Source of the DNA: Streptomyces alboflavus
Lineage (GTDB): Bacteria > Actinomycetota > Actinomycetes > Streptomycetales > Streptomycetaceae
DNA length: 64,000 bases
Direction: 5' to 3'
Assembly (NCBI RefSeq): GCF_000716675.1
Contig: NZ_JNXT01000006.1
Span: 124,001-188,000, forward strand
Shown in pieces: positions 26,452-34,916 of the stretch. Position 1 is the first letter of the stretch, and each line of letters begins with the position of its first letter. The notes under the pieces were generated by a model. It made no database searches, had not been told where the DNA came from, and worked only from the letters and a program-made list of their open reading frames with translations. The position numbers and the translations under genes are program-made.

Positions 26452-27525
26452 CTACATCCGACGCCAGTCCCGCGTCACCGACGCCATCGCCGACACCGCC
26501 GCCCGCAGGTGCCGCTCGCGGTCGCGGATCCGCGCGCCGAACTCGACGTGCAGGAACTCCGTGTCCTGTGCGGCGGCGCCCCGGCCCTGGACGTTCTTGC
26601 GGCCTTCCAGGGGGCAGGAGCGGGCCCAGGCGCGGCACACGTCGTAGCCGCGGCGGCGCAGCGCGTCCGCCAGGTCCCGGCCCTCGTGGACGGCCTCGCG
26701 GCCCTTGCCCGTGGAGGCGACCACGTCGTACTTGGGGGCGGAGTCGTCCGCCATCCCGTGCACCTGGATGCCGGGCACGCCGCGCTTCGCCAACTCGTCG
26801 CAGATGGCGTGGAATACGCTCTTCCGCCGGTGCGCCACGTCCGCCTCGTCGTCACGCCCCGCTTTGCGATGTGCCCCCGCAATGACCATGACGCCGCCGG
26901 GGGAGCGGCTGAGGAGCGCGGCGCCGAGCCGTTCGGTGTGGCGGTCGGCGACAGGGTGGGGGACCTGCACGGACCAGCGGATCGGGGAGTCGAGGTCCAC
27001 ATAGACCCGGCCCCAGCCGCGCGGCGCGGAGGCGTCCTCGGAGAGGTCGGACACCTCGGCGTAGCGCCGCCCGGACTCGGTGTCGGTGACCGTGCGCACC
27101 CGGAAGTCGATGTCGGCCAGGCGGCGTTCGGCCCGGGAGCGGTGCCGGTCCAGGAGCAGGGCCACGCCCTCGGCGACGGTGCGCCGGTCCTTGGCCGACG
27201 GGCGGCGGTAGCCGCTGTCCTCGGAGAAGCCCGAGGTGTACGCGGTGACCCGGCGCTCCAGGTCGGCCCGGACGCGGCCGCCGGACGAGGGCGACGACGT
27301 GGCCGAGGGGGACGGCGTCGCGGAAGGAGCCCGGCTCCTGGGGGAGCGGTCGGCCGACGGGCGGCTCTCGGGCGCGCGCTCGGCCCACCCGGAGCGCGGC
27401 TTCTCGCTGTCCGAGGCGGAGGAGCACTGTGTGAGGCACAACACGCCCGCGAGGACGATGGCAAGCGCCACAAGACCCTTGCGGCGCTTTGCGTTTGTTA
27501 TCGACCGAATTGGAGGGTGAGTCAT
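26452..27525 (-). CDS. exported protein of unknown function beside the poly-gamma-glutamate genes
   Basis: A 357-residue protein with one N-terminal hydrophobic segment (KGLVALAIVLAGVLCL, about 15-32), a Ser/Pro-rich linker to about 90, and a globular domain from there. The C-terminal half is rich in conserved-looking His, Asp and Glu (AGAHR, ADVAHRRKSVFH, GIQVHGMAD, FLHVEFG), in an order reminiscent of zinc amidohydrolases. I do not recognise the family, and a gamma-glutamyl hydrolase role is only a suggestion from context. The ATG at 27523-27525 has no Shine-Dalgarno sequence and lies 23 bp from the divergent CapA start, so a leaderless message is likely. Confidence 0.72.
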   Translation of the reverse strand: MTHPPIRSITNAKRRKGLVALAIVLAGVLCLTQCSSASDSEKPRSGWAERAPESRPSADRSPRSRAPSATPSPSATSSPSSGGRVRADLERRVTAYTSGFSEDSGYRRPSAKDRRTVAEGVALLLDRHRSRAERRLADIDFRVRTVTDTESGRRYAEVSDLSEDASAPRGWGRVYVDLDSPIRWSVQVPHPVADRHTERLGAALLSRSPGGVMVIAGAHRKAGRDDEADVAHRRKSVFHAICDELAKRGVPGIQVHGMADDSAPKYDVVASTGKGREAVHEGRDLADALRRRGYDVCRAWARSCPLEGRKNVQGRGAAAQDTEFLHVEFGARIRDRERHLRAAVSAMASVTRDWRRM

Positions 27526-27530
27526 GGTTG

Positions 27531-27540
27531 TATAAAGATA
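27531..27540. promoter_or_regulatory. shared divergent -10 region, probable leaderless promoters
   Basis: TATAAAGATA lies in the 23-bp gap between two divergent start codons. Read rightwards, TATAAA is 10-15 bases before the GTG at 27546 (three bases before the CapA ATG). Read leftwards, TATCTT is 10-15 bases before the ATG at 27525. Neither gene has a ribosome-binding site. Two back-to-back -10 elements for leaderless mRNAs would explain this. Confidence 0.5.
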
Positions 27541-27548
27541 GCCTCGTG

Positions 27549-28751
27549 ATGACACGTCCTTCTCGCAGGCTCATAGCGACCTGCGCCGCCTCGCTCGTCC
27601 TGCTCGCGGGCACCGCCTGCGGCCCTTTCGGCGACGACGGCGATGCCGCCGACGGCGGCGACCCGACCTTCACCGTCGCCGCCGCGGGCGACATCCTCAT
27701 CCATCCCGAACTCACCGAGCAGGCCCGCAAGGACGGCAAGGCGACGGGCAAGGGTGAGAAGGGCATCGACTTCGGCCCGATGATGGCCGGTATCAAGCCG
27801 GTGATCAGCAAGGCCGACCTCGGCATCTGCCACTTCGAGCCGGTGGTCGGCGCCCCCGGCGGGCCGTTCCAGGGCTTCCCCGACTTCGTGGTCCCGCCGC
27901 AGATCACCACCGCCGTCAAGGCCGTCGGCTACGACCAGTGCTCCAGCGTCTCCAACCACAGCCTCGACCACGGCCCCGAGGGCGTCACGCGCACCCTGAA
28001 CGCCCTGGACAAGGCGGGCCTGCGCCACACCGGCACGGCACGGAACAAGGCGGAGGCCGACAAGCCCCTCATCACCGAGGTCAAGGGCGTCAAGGTCGCC
28101 CAGATCGCCTTCGCGCTCGGCTTCAACGGGCGGCAGGTCCCCAAGGACAAGCCCTGGATCGCCAACCTCACCGACTTCGACCGCATCGCCGCCGCCGAGA
28201 AGAAGGCCCGCGCCGCGGGCGCCGAGGTCGTGATCCTGAGCCTCCACTGGGGCAAGGAGCACCAGCCCAACGCCGCCGCCCAGCAGGTCGAACTCGGCCG
28301 CAGGATCGCCAAGGAGACCGGGATCAACCTCGTGATCGGCCACCACGCGCACGTCGTGCAGCCGATGGAGAAGGTCGACGGCACCTGGATCGCGTACGGA
28401 CTCGGCAACCAGATCGCCCGGCACGACGCGCCCAGCGGACTGACCGAGGAAGGCGTCATCGGCTGGTTCGAGTTCCGCAAGGACGGCGACGACTGGGACG
28501 TCAACGCCAAGTACGCGCCCACCTTCACGGAGATCCCGCCGGAGCCCGAGGAGGACGGCGCGGCACTGCCCAAGGACGCGGTGAAGGACCACCGGCTCCT
28601 CGACGTGGCCACCGCCCTGCGCGACGGCGACAAGCTCACCACCCAGCAGCGGGCCCGCTACCGCCTCGCCTTCGAGCGTACGCAGGGCACTCTGCTCAAC
28701 CGCGGGGCGAGCAAGGACGGCCTCGAACCCCTGGAGAAGTTGCCGGACTGA
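27549..28751 (+). CDS. capA: CapA/PgsA-type lipoprotein of poly-gamma-glutamate synthesis
   Basis: A 400-residue exported protein. The signal sequence ends in a lipobox-like LAGTAC. The metallophosphatase-fold CapA domain covers almost the whole mature part. Metal-type motifs are AAGDILIHPEL, VSNHSLDHG, ILSLHWGKEHQP and IGHHAHVVQP. CapA/PgsA is the extracytoplasmic component needed for transport of poly-gamma-glutamate made by PgsBC, which are encoded about 2.5 kb downstream on the same strand. The start is ATG 27549, or the GTG immediately before it; no Shine-Dalgarno sequence is present. It is divergent from the exported protein, sharing the promoter region. Confidence 0.87.
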   Translation: MTRPSRRLIATCAASLVLLAGTACGPFGDDGDAADGGDPTFTVAAAGDILIHPELTEQARKDGKATGKGEKGIDFGPMMAGIKPVISKADLGICHFEPVVGAPGGPFQGFPDFVVPPQITTAVKAVGYDQCSSVSNHSLDHGPEGVTRTLNALDKAGLRHTGTARNKAEADKPLITEVKGVKVAQIAFALGFNGRQVPKDKPWIANLTDFDRIAAAEKKARAAGAEVVILSLHWGKEHQPNAAAQQVELGRRIAKETGINLVIGHHAHVVQPMEKVDGTWIAYGLGNQIARHDAPSGLTEEGVIGWFEFRKDGDDWDVNAKYAPTFTEIPPEPEEDGAALPKDAVKDHRLLDVATALRDGDKLTTQQRARYRLAFERTQGTLLNRGASKDGLEPLEKLPD

Positions 28752-28861
28752 GAACTTCCGCAGAACTCCAGGTGAACCGTCCGGCGGCCTTGTGGAAGGT
28801 GCCGGAAGTGGATCTTTGACGTAGCTCACATCTGGCTACGCTCGTACATCCATCCGGACCC

Positions 28862-28960
28862 GTCATGAGTCATGACATTCCAGATCGCCCCTGCGCGCCC
28901 GCGTGCGCCGCGGCGCGACATCCATACCCCGTGTCACACCAGTGTCACTCGCTGTGTCAC
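28862..28960 (+). promoter_or_regulatory. palindrome and triple GTGTCAC repeat before the pgs operon
   Basis: GTCATGAGTCATGAC (28862-28876) is a perfect 15-bp palindrome about its central G. Downstream, GTGTCAC occurs at 28931, 28942 and 28954, at 11- and 12-base spacing, roughly one helical turn. The spacing suggests a protein binding one face of the DNA ahead of the operon. The regulator is unknown. Confidence 0.5.
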
Positions 28961-28980
28961 TCCAGGAGAGGAGCACCCCC

Positions 28981-31266
28981 TTGGCCGCTTCGCCCACGAA
29001 GCGGCGGCACAAGGTCCGCCGAAGGACCGACATGTCGCTGATCGGAGGCATCCGCCCCCCGATCGCCGTGCTGTCGGTCCTGCTCCTTGCCCTGGCGGGC
29101 GTCACCGCCCTCACTCTTGGCCGCGTCGGCCAGGAAGCCGTCCCCAAGGCAGTCAAGTCGTCCCAGCAGCACTTCGCCGAGGACGGCGCCATCGCCCTGC
29201 GCGCCTCGATCGACGAGAGCGTCACCGACCTCACCCGGACCGCGGATCTGTTCAACGCGTCCGACCCGGTGCCCGCCGACGCCGTGCTCGACAAGATCAG
29301 CAGCGTGTACCAGAAGTGGATGGGCACCGCGGTCATGGAGGTCCGCTCGGGCAAGCTCCTCGCCGCCCGCGGCGAGAACGTCCCGCTGGCCGCGATCGAC
29401 CGCGCGAAGCTCTCCGACGACGACGGCCTCGCGCCCCGCATGGTGCGCCTGGAGAGCGGCGAGACCCGGCTGCTCACCTTCGCCGTCCTCGCCTGGAAGG
29501 GCCAGCCGCAGCAACTCCTCGTCGCTTCGAGCAGCCTGCGCTTCCCCGGCATCAGCCTCGGCAACTTCCGCTCCATCGCCGTCGTCGGCGACGACGGCAA
29601 GGTGCTGAGCACCGACGGCATCCCCGAGCCCGAGCAGGTCAGCACCGACCAGGAGCGGGCGGAGGTCAAGGCCTCGGAGAAGCAGCTCAAGGCCTTCGCC
29701 GAGATCTCGGCGAAGAAGTCGCGCAGCCACCCGATCCTGGCCAAGGAGCCGGGCTCCGGCGGCTATCTCGGCGTCAGCGGTCATCTGGTCGGCGACCGCC
29801 ACCTCGGTGAGCGGTCCATCGCCGGTTACGCCTCGCTCGCCGCGCCGGAGGCGGGTGAGTCCACCGTGGCCACCAGCCTCGGTCTCAGCGTCGTCTCCAT
29901 GGTCCCGGTCGCCGAGGACACCAAGCGCACCAAGGGCTCCGCCCTCGGCCTCTTCGCCGCGGGCGCGCTCCTCGTCATCGGCGGCCTCACCGTCTTCCTG
30001 CTCCTGCGCACCGTGCAGCGCCCGATCGTCCGGCTGTTCCTGGAGAGCCGCAGGCTCACCCGCGGCGACCTCGGCCGCCCGGTGTCCGTGCCCAAGCACG
30101 GCGAGGCCGCCCGCATCGGCGGCGCCCTGGAACGCCTGCGCCGCCAGCTCAACGGCGAACCGGCGGCCAAGGCCACCCCTGCCAAGCGCAAGGGGCTCGG
30201 CAGCCGGACCCTGCTCGCCGTCGCCGGAGTGCTGCTGCTCGTCTGGTCGGCGCCGCTGCTGCTGCTCATCAACCGCGCCGGGGACACCGTCCGGGTGCCG
30301 CAGCAGATGGTCAACGACCAGCGCGAGCGCACCGACACCCTCTCCGACCGGGTCCGGCGCGCGCTCAACGAGGGTCACGCCGACCTCACCTCGCTCGCGT
30401 CCCTCATGGGTGCCCGCACCGACCCCTCGGACATGGACAAGGTCCTGGAGAGCGCCCGCAACCAGCACTCCCGCTACCGGTCCCTCTACGTCCTCGACAA
30501 GGACGGCAAGGTCCTCTCCAAGGCGGGCGACGACCCGCGCAGCCCCTCCGGCGAGAAGCCGTCCGACACCGCGGTCCGGGTGATCGACGACGACGGCAAG
30601 GAGCCGGTCATCATCGGCACCGCCGAGGTGCCGGGCCGTCAGGGCGCCGCCGTGGTGGGCGAGTTCCGCATCGAGTTCCTGAACTCGCTGCTCAAGCGCC
30701 CCGGCCTCGGCGAGGTCCGGGTGGTCGACGCCAAGCGCCGGGTGATCGGTGGCAACGACGGCTACCGCGAGTTCCAGGGGCTGCCCAGCGGCCGCCTCAA
30801 CGGGCTCGTCGAGGGCACCGGGCAGAAGGTCGGCGGCAAGCCGCGCCCGAGCGGTGTGTTGTACCGCGACGGCGGCGACATCCAGATCGCGGCCGCCGCC
30901 CCGTTCGCCGGCGGCGGCGCGGCCGAGCAGCTCGGCTGGTCCGTGGTCAGCTGGCAGCCCGCGTCGAACCTCGAGATCCCCGAGTACACCCTGCAGAACC
31001 GCACGGTCCTCGCGGGCATGCTCGGCATCACGGCGGCCGCGGCCTGCCTCGGCTGGCTGCACATCATCGTGGTGCGGCCGCTGCGCAAGCTCGCCGAGCA
31101 GGCCGAGGCACTGGCCGACGGCGACCGCAAGACCGTCCTGTACCCGGTCCATCACGACGAGGTCGGCGCCGTCACGCGCAGCCTCGAACTGATCAGGCAG
31201 CAGCTGCCGTCGGGCACGCAGCGCAAGCGGGACGGCGCCAGTGCCGGCCTCGCCGGAAGGAACTGA
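28981..31266 (+). CDS. double-HAMP receptor-like membrane protein without output domain
   Basis: A 761-residue protein with two matching modules: helix, extracytoplasmic domain, helix, HAMP. Helices lie near 25-47, 322-345, 410-432 and 675-698. HAMP-like segments follow helices 2 (RTVQRPIVRLFLESRRLTRGDLG) and 4 (VVRPLRKLAEQAEALADGDR). The extracytoplasmic parts resemble Cache/sensor domains (YVLDKDGKVLSKAGDDPR). No histidine-kinase, cyclase or methyl-accepting domain follows; the protein ends after the second HAMP. TTG at 28981 has GGAGAGGAG upstream; ATG at 29032 with GAAGGA is an alternative. It ends six bases before pgsB, so it belongs to that operon and is more likely part of the polymer machinery than a conventional sensor. 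Confidence 0.8.
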   Translation: MAASPTKRRHKVRRRTDMSLIGGIRPPIAVLSVLLLALAGVTALTLGRVGQEAVPKAVKSSQQHFAEDGAIALRASIDESVTDLTRTADLFNASDPVPADAVLDKISSVYQKWMGTAVMEVRSGKLLAARGENVPLAAIDRAKLSDDDGLAPRMVRLESGETRLLTFAVLAWKGQPQQLLVASSSLRFPGISLGNFRSIAVVGDDGKVLSTDGIPEPEQVSTDQERAEVKASEKQLKAFAEISAKKSRSHPILAKEPGSGGYLGVSGHLVGDRHLGERSIAGYASLAAPEAGESTVATSLGLSVVSMVPVAEDTKRTKGSALGLFAAGALLVIGGLTVFLLLRTVQRPIVRLFLESRRLTRGDLGRPVSVPKHGEAARIGGALERLRRQLNGEPAAKATPAKRKGLGSRTLLAVAGVLLLVWSAPLLLLINRAGDTVRVPQQMVNDQRERTDTLSDRVRRALNEGHADLTSLASLMGARTDPSDMDKVLESARNQHSRYRSLYVLDKDGKVLSKAGDDPRSPSGEKPSDTAVRVIDDDGKEPVIIGTAEVPGRQGAAVVGEFRIEFLNSLLKRPGLGEVRVVDAKRRVIGGNDGYREFQGLPSGRLNGLVEGTGQKVGGKPRPSGVLYRDGGDIQIAAAAPFAGGGAAEQLGWSVVSWQPASNLEIPEYTLQNRTVLAGMLGITAAAACLGWLHIIVVRPLRKLAEQAEALADGDRKTVLYPVHHDEVGAVTRSLELIRQQLPSGTQRKRDGASAGLAGRN

Positions 31267-31272
31267 ACCGCT

Positions 31273-33156
31273 GTGCTCTTCCTCTACACCGTCCTGGTGG
31301 TGTGCTGCGCCGTCCTGCTGGTCGCGGGCGTGATCGAGCAGCGACGGCACTACACCAACCTGGAACACATACCGTCGCGGGTGCTGGTCAACGGCATCCG
31401 CGGCAAGAGCTCCATCACGCGCCTGTGCGCGGGCGCCCTGCGCGGCGGCGACCTCACCACGGTCGCCAAGACCACCGGCACCGCGGCCCGGTTCATCCAC
31501 CCGGACGCCACCGAGGAGCCGGTCTACCGCAAGTTCGGCATCGCCAACGTCGTCGAGCAGATCGGCATCGTGCGGCGGGCCGCCGCGTACAACCCGGACG
31601 CGCTGGTCATCGAGTGCATGGCGGTCATGCCCGCGCTCCAGGAGATCAACCAGTCCAAGCTGATCCGCTCCACCATCGGCGTGCTCTGCAACGTCCGTGA
31701 GGACCACCTCGCCGAGATGGGCCCGACCCTGGACGACGTGGCGCGCTCGCTGTCCCGCTCGATGCCGGAGAACGGCATCTGCGTGACCGCGGAGAAGGAC
31801 CGCTTCGCGATCCTCAAGGAGGAGGCCGACGCCCGCAACTGCGAGCTGATCTACGCCGACCCCGAGACGGTGTCCGACGAGGAGCTGCGCGGCTTCAGCT
31901 GGTTCACCTTCAAGGAGAACGTGTCGATCGCGCTGAAGGTCGCCGAACTCCTCGGCGTCGGCCGCGAGGTCGCCCTCCAGGGCATGTACGACGCGCCGCC
32001 GGACCCCGGTGTCCTCTCCGTCGAGCGGTACGTCACCGAGGAGGGCAAGAAGCTCCGCTTCGCCAACGTCTTCGCGGCCAACGACCCCGAGTCGACGCTG
32101 ATGAACATCAACCAGCTGCTCGACCTCGGCGCCATCAACCGGCCGCTGAACGTCGTCATCAACTGCCGCCCCGACCGCGTCGAGCGCAACGGCCAGATGG
32201 GCGAGATCATCCCGGACCTCAAGCCGGACAAGGTCTTCGTCATCGGCCACCCCGCCAAGTCCGCCATCGACGCCATCCCCTCCGAGTGGCGCTCGCGCGC
32301 CGTCGACCTCGGCGGCGACAAGCGCGACCCGGAGGAGTTCATGGGCCAGCTGCTCGGGCAGCTCGGCGCCGACTCCTCGCTCGTGGCCATCGGCAACATC
32401 CACGGCCAGGGCGAGCTGCTCCTGGAGCACCTCGCCGAACTGCCCGCCGACGAGAGCGAGGACCCGGCGGCCCCGGCCGCCCCGGCAGGGGAGTCGGCCA
32501 ACGAGACCACCGGCAGCCACCAGCTGTACGAGCCGCACATCGACCCGTACCAGCACTACCCGGAGGCGTACGAGAGCCGGTACACCAACACCGGCTCGCA
32601 CCGGATGATCCCGGCGGCGCACGTCCCCGTGCAGCGCACCGCCCAGCAGCCCTACCCGCCGCAGTACGACGGCCAGGCCGCGCAGGACCCCTACGCGGGG
32701 CAGGGCGCGTACCAGCAGAACCAGGGGCAGTACGCGGCGCAGGAACCGTACGCGGCGCAGCAGGCGTCGTACGACACGCCGGTCACCTACGACGCGTACG
32801 GCCAGCAGCACCAGCAGGCCCCGCACGGGTACCACGGCCAGCAGGCCGCGCACCCGCAGTACGACCAGCGGGCCGCGCACCCGCAGTACGACCAGCAGGC
32901 CGCACACCCACAGCACCAGCAGGGCCAGCACCACCAGCAGCCCGCGCTCGGCCAGCACCACCAGCACGCCCCGCAGCAGCACCAGGGCGCGCACGAGCAG
33001 TACGCGCACGAGTCCTACCGGGCGCCGCACACGGAACCGCCGCAGGACCCGTCCCAACCTCCCGCCCCCCGCGGCCTGTTCGAGCCGCGCGTCCCGCCCG
33101 CCCCGCCCGCCGCGGATGAAACCCAGCAGTGGCACAGCCCAGGAGAGCAGCGTTGA
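31273..33156 (+). CDS. pgsB: poly-gamma-glutamate synthase PgsB/CapB with Gln/His/Tyr-rich tail
   Basis: A 627-residue protein. An N-terminal membrane helix (LFLYTVLVVCCAVLLVAGV) is followed by a Mur-ligase-like ATP-binding domain with P-loop GIRGKSS at 41-47. Further typical PgsB parts are KTTGTAARFIHPDA, MAVMPALQE and NVREDHLAEMGPT. PgsB is the ATP-dependent amide ligase that joins glutamate through its gamma-carboxyl. The catalytic part ends near residue 394, the usual family length. The remaining 230 residues are an unusual low-complexity tail dominated by Gln, His, Tyr, Ala and Pro (repeats such as AAHPQYDQ). GTG at 31273 has GGAAGG upstream. The stop overlaps the pgsC start. Confidence 0.9.
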   Translation: MLFLYTVLVVCCAVLLVAGVIEQRRHYTNLEHIPSRVLVNGIRGKSSITRLCAGALRGGDLTTVAKTTGTAARFIHPDATEEPVYRKFGIANVVEQIGIVRRAAAYNPDALVIECMAVMPALQEINQSKLIRSTIGVLCNVREDHLAEMGPTLDDVARSLSRSMPENGICVTAEKDRFAILKEEADARNCELIYADPETVSDEELRGFSWFTFKENVSIALKVAELLGVGREVALQGMYDAPPDPGVLSVERYVTEEGKKLRFANVFAANDPESTLMNINQLLDLGAINRPLNVVINCRPDRVERNGQMGEIIPDLKPDKVFVIGHPAKSAIDAIPSEWRSRAVDLGGDKRDPEEFMGQLLGQLGADSSLVAIGNIHGQGELLLEHLAELPADESEDPAAPAAPAGESANETTGSHQLYEPHIDPYQHYPEAYESRYTNTGSHRMIPAAHVPVQRTAQQPYPPQYDGQAAQDPYAGQGAYQQNQGQYAAQEPYAAQQASYDTPVTYDAYGQQHQQAPHGYHGQQAAHPQYDQRAAHPQYDQQAAHPQHQQGQHHQQPALGQHHQHAPQQHQGAHEQYAHESYRAPHTEPPQDPSQPPAPRGLFEPRVPPAPPAADETQQWHSPGEQR

Positions 33157-33635
33157 TCCCGTCCGTCCTCACCCCCGAGATCGCCGCGGTCGGCATCGCG
33201 CTCGGGCTGCTGTTCTCGCTCGTCTGCTATCTGACGACCAACCTGTCGCCCGGCGGCATGATCACGCCGGGCTGGCTCGCGCTGACCCTCGTCGAGGACC
33301 TCCAGCGCGCCGCCATGGTGGTCGGCGTCACCGTCCTGACGTACGTCTGCACCTTGCTGATGCAGAAGTTCGTCATCCTCTACGGCAAGCGCCTGTTCGC
33401 CGCGGTCGTGCTCACCGGCGTGGTGCTCCAGGCCACCGTGATGATCGTGCTCTCGATCGAGTTCCCGCTGATGTACAGCAACCAGACCCTCGGCTTCATC
33501 GTGCCGGGCCTGATCGCCTACCAGCTGGTCCGTCAGCCCAAGGGCCCCACCCTGCTCGCCACGGGATCGGTGACCCTCATGGCCTACGTCGTCCTCACGG
33601 CCGGGATCCTCCTCGGCTTCATGCCCTCCGCCTGA
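33153..33635 (+). CDS. pgsC: poly-gamma-glutamate biosynthesis membrane protein PgsC/CapC
   Basis: A 160-residue, very hydrophobic protein with about five membrane helices, close to the roughly 150-residue size of PgsC. Characteristic segments are YLTTNLSPGGMITPGWLAL and QTLGFIVPGLIAYQLVRQ. PgsC is the membrane partner of PgsB in the ligase complex. The start is a TTG at 33153 that overlaps the pgsB stop (TTGA), with AGGAG upstream inside pgsB. Longer in-frame starts lie within pgsB and would add non-membrane residues. Confidence 0.9.
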   Translation: MIPSVLTPEIAAVGIALGLLFSLVCYLTTNLSPGGMITPGWLALTLVEDLQRAAMVVGVTVLTYVCTLLMQKFVILYGKRLFAAVVLTGVVLQATVMIVLSIEFPLMYSNQTLGFIVPGLIAYQLVRQPKGPTLLATGSVTLMAYVVLTAGILLGFMPSA

Positions 33636-33651
33636 CCTACCGGAGCCACAC

Positions 33652-34722
33652 ATGCCGCCCAAGAAGAAGCGCCCCGCAGTCCACGCCGTCACCGTCCTCG
33701 CCCTGCTCGCGGGCAGCACCTACCTGACCGTCGAACTGCGCAAGGACGAGCACGACAAGGCGCCGAAGGTGCAGTCCGTCACCGACACCCCGGACCTGAC
33801 CAACGGCACCGGACAGGCCGACGGCAAGCAGAAGTGGGAGCGGCTGCGCAACCCCGACCGCTCCGTCCTGCGCACCGAGGACGGCAAGGTCCTCGCCACG
33901 TTCACCGACGGTGCCCGCACGGCGACCCTCTCCGGGCCGAGCCGCACCTTCGCCGAGCCCAGCAACACCAAGTCGAAGGTCGTCACCGACGACTGGGTGC
34001 GGCTGATGCCGGAGGTGTGGCGCAAGGGCGCGGAGAAGGAGAAGTGGTTCAAGGACTGGTTCAAGGAGTTCGCGGGCAGCGAGGAGGACGACCTCTTCGC
34101 GATGGCGTTCCAGTACGTCGAGGGCGCGCCCGTCAAGAAGGACGACGAGGGCATCGCCTACGCCGGTGACGCCGAGTTCGGGCCGCTTAACCCGGCCGGC
34201 AGCGAGGGCAACGACCTGCGCGAGGAGCAGTCCGACTTCTACGACTACCTCGGCATCCCGTACACCTTCCGCGACGGCACCACGATCCAGCCCGAGGCCA
34301 AGCGGGCCCGCGCCATCGACTGCTCCGGCTTCATCCGGACCGTCTTCGGCTACCGCGCCCGGTTCCCGCTGATGGCCAACGACACCACCGGCGACGGTCT
34401 GCCCCGCACCGCCAACGGCATGGCCCGCGGCAAGCTCGGCGCCCCCGTCATCCCGCTCAAGGGCGTCGGCGCCGCGGACCGCCCGAAGACGATCGACGTG
34501 GTCCAGCCCGGCGACCTGGTGTTCTTCAAGCTCGACGCCCGCACCAAGGAGCGGCTCGACCACGTGGGGATCTTCCTCGGCCACGACGCCGAGGGCCACA
34601 AGGTGTTCATCTCCAGCCGCGAAGAGGTCAACGGCCCCACCATCGGCGACAAGGGCGGCACGTCCCGCCTCGACGGCAACGGCTACTACGCCAAGGCGCT
34701 GCGCAGCGCCAAGCGCCTCTAG
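33652..34722 (+). CDS. NlpC/P60-family exported peptidase
   Basis: A 356-residue protein. A Lys-rich start and one hydrophobic helix (HAVTVLALLAGSTYLTV) act as signal or anchor. A middle region of unknown fold follows, then a C-terminal NlpC/P60 domain with nucleophile Cys in AIDCSGFIRTVFG and catalytic His in LDHVGIFLG. NlpC/P60 enzymes cut gamma-glutamyl bonds; in Bacillus the enzyme PgdS of this family degrades poly-gamma-glutamate. Position 16 bases after pgsC points to release or trimming of the polymer rather than wall turnover, though wall cleavage remains possible. ATG follows GGAG. It is last in the operon, before a terminator. Confidence 0.87.
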   Translation: MPPKKKRPAVHAVTVLALLAGSTYLTVELRKDEHDKAPKVQSVTDTPDLTNGTGQADGKQKWERLRNPDRSVLRTEDGKVLATFTDGARTATLSGPSRTFAEPSNTKSKVVTDDWVRLMPEVWRKGAEKEKWFKDWFKEFAGSEEDDLFAMAFQYVEGAPVKKDDEGIAYAGDAEFGPLNPAGSEGNDLREEQSDFYDYLGIPYTFRDGTTIQPEAKRARAIDCSGFIRTVFGYRARFPLMANDTTGDGLPRTANGMARGKLGAPVIPLKGVGAADRPKTIDVVQPGDLVFFKLDARTKERLDHVGIFLGHDAEGHKVFISSREEVNGPTIGDKGGTSRLDGNGYYAKALRSAKRL

Positions 34723-34729
34723 CCGCCGG

Positions 34730-34763
34730 GCTCCCGCGCGGGCGGACAGGCCCGCGCGGGAGC
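34730..34763 (+). terminator. terminator of the poly-gamma-glutamate operon
   Basis: A perfect 14-bp stem (34730-34743 with 34750-34763) and a six-base loop, eight bases after the stop of the NlpC/P60 gene. Confidence 0.88.
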
Positions 34764-34916
34764 GCCGCACCCCTCCTCACCCCCTACCTGGCGAGAACGC
34801 CACCCGTGACAGGAGCAAGAGCCCCTATCGCTGCTGACAAGCCGCGCGAGGGCGTGTTTGTCTGGGCCACCTGATCACCGAAGGGCCCGCAACGCGGGCC
34901 GCAGAAGGGGGAGTTC

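Noticed and set aside
28957..33135. 1392-residue open frame on the minus strand across the pgs operon
   Set aside because: It runs antisense to three well-identified genes (HAMP protein, pgsB and the start of pgsC) and shows only low-complexity Val/Arg/Leu composition.
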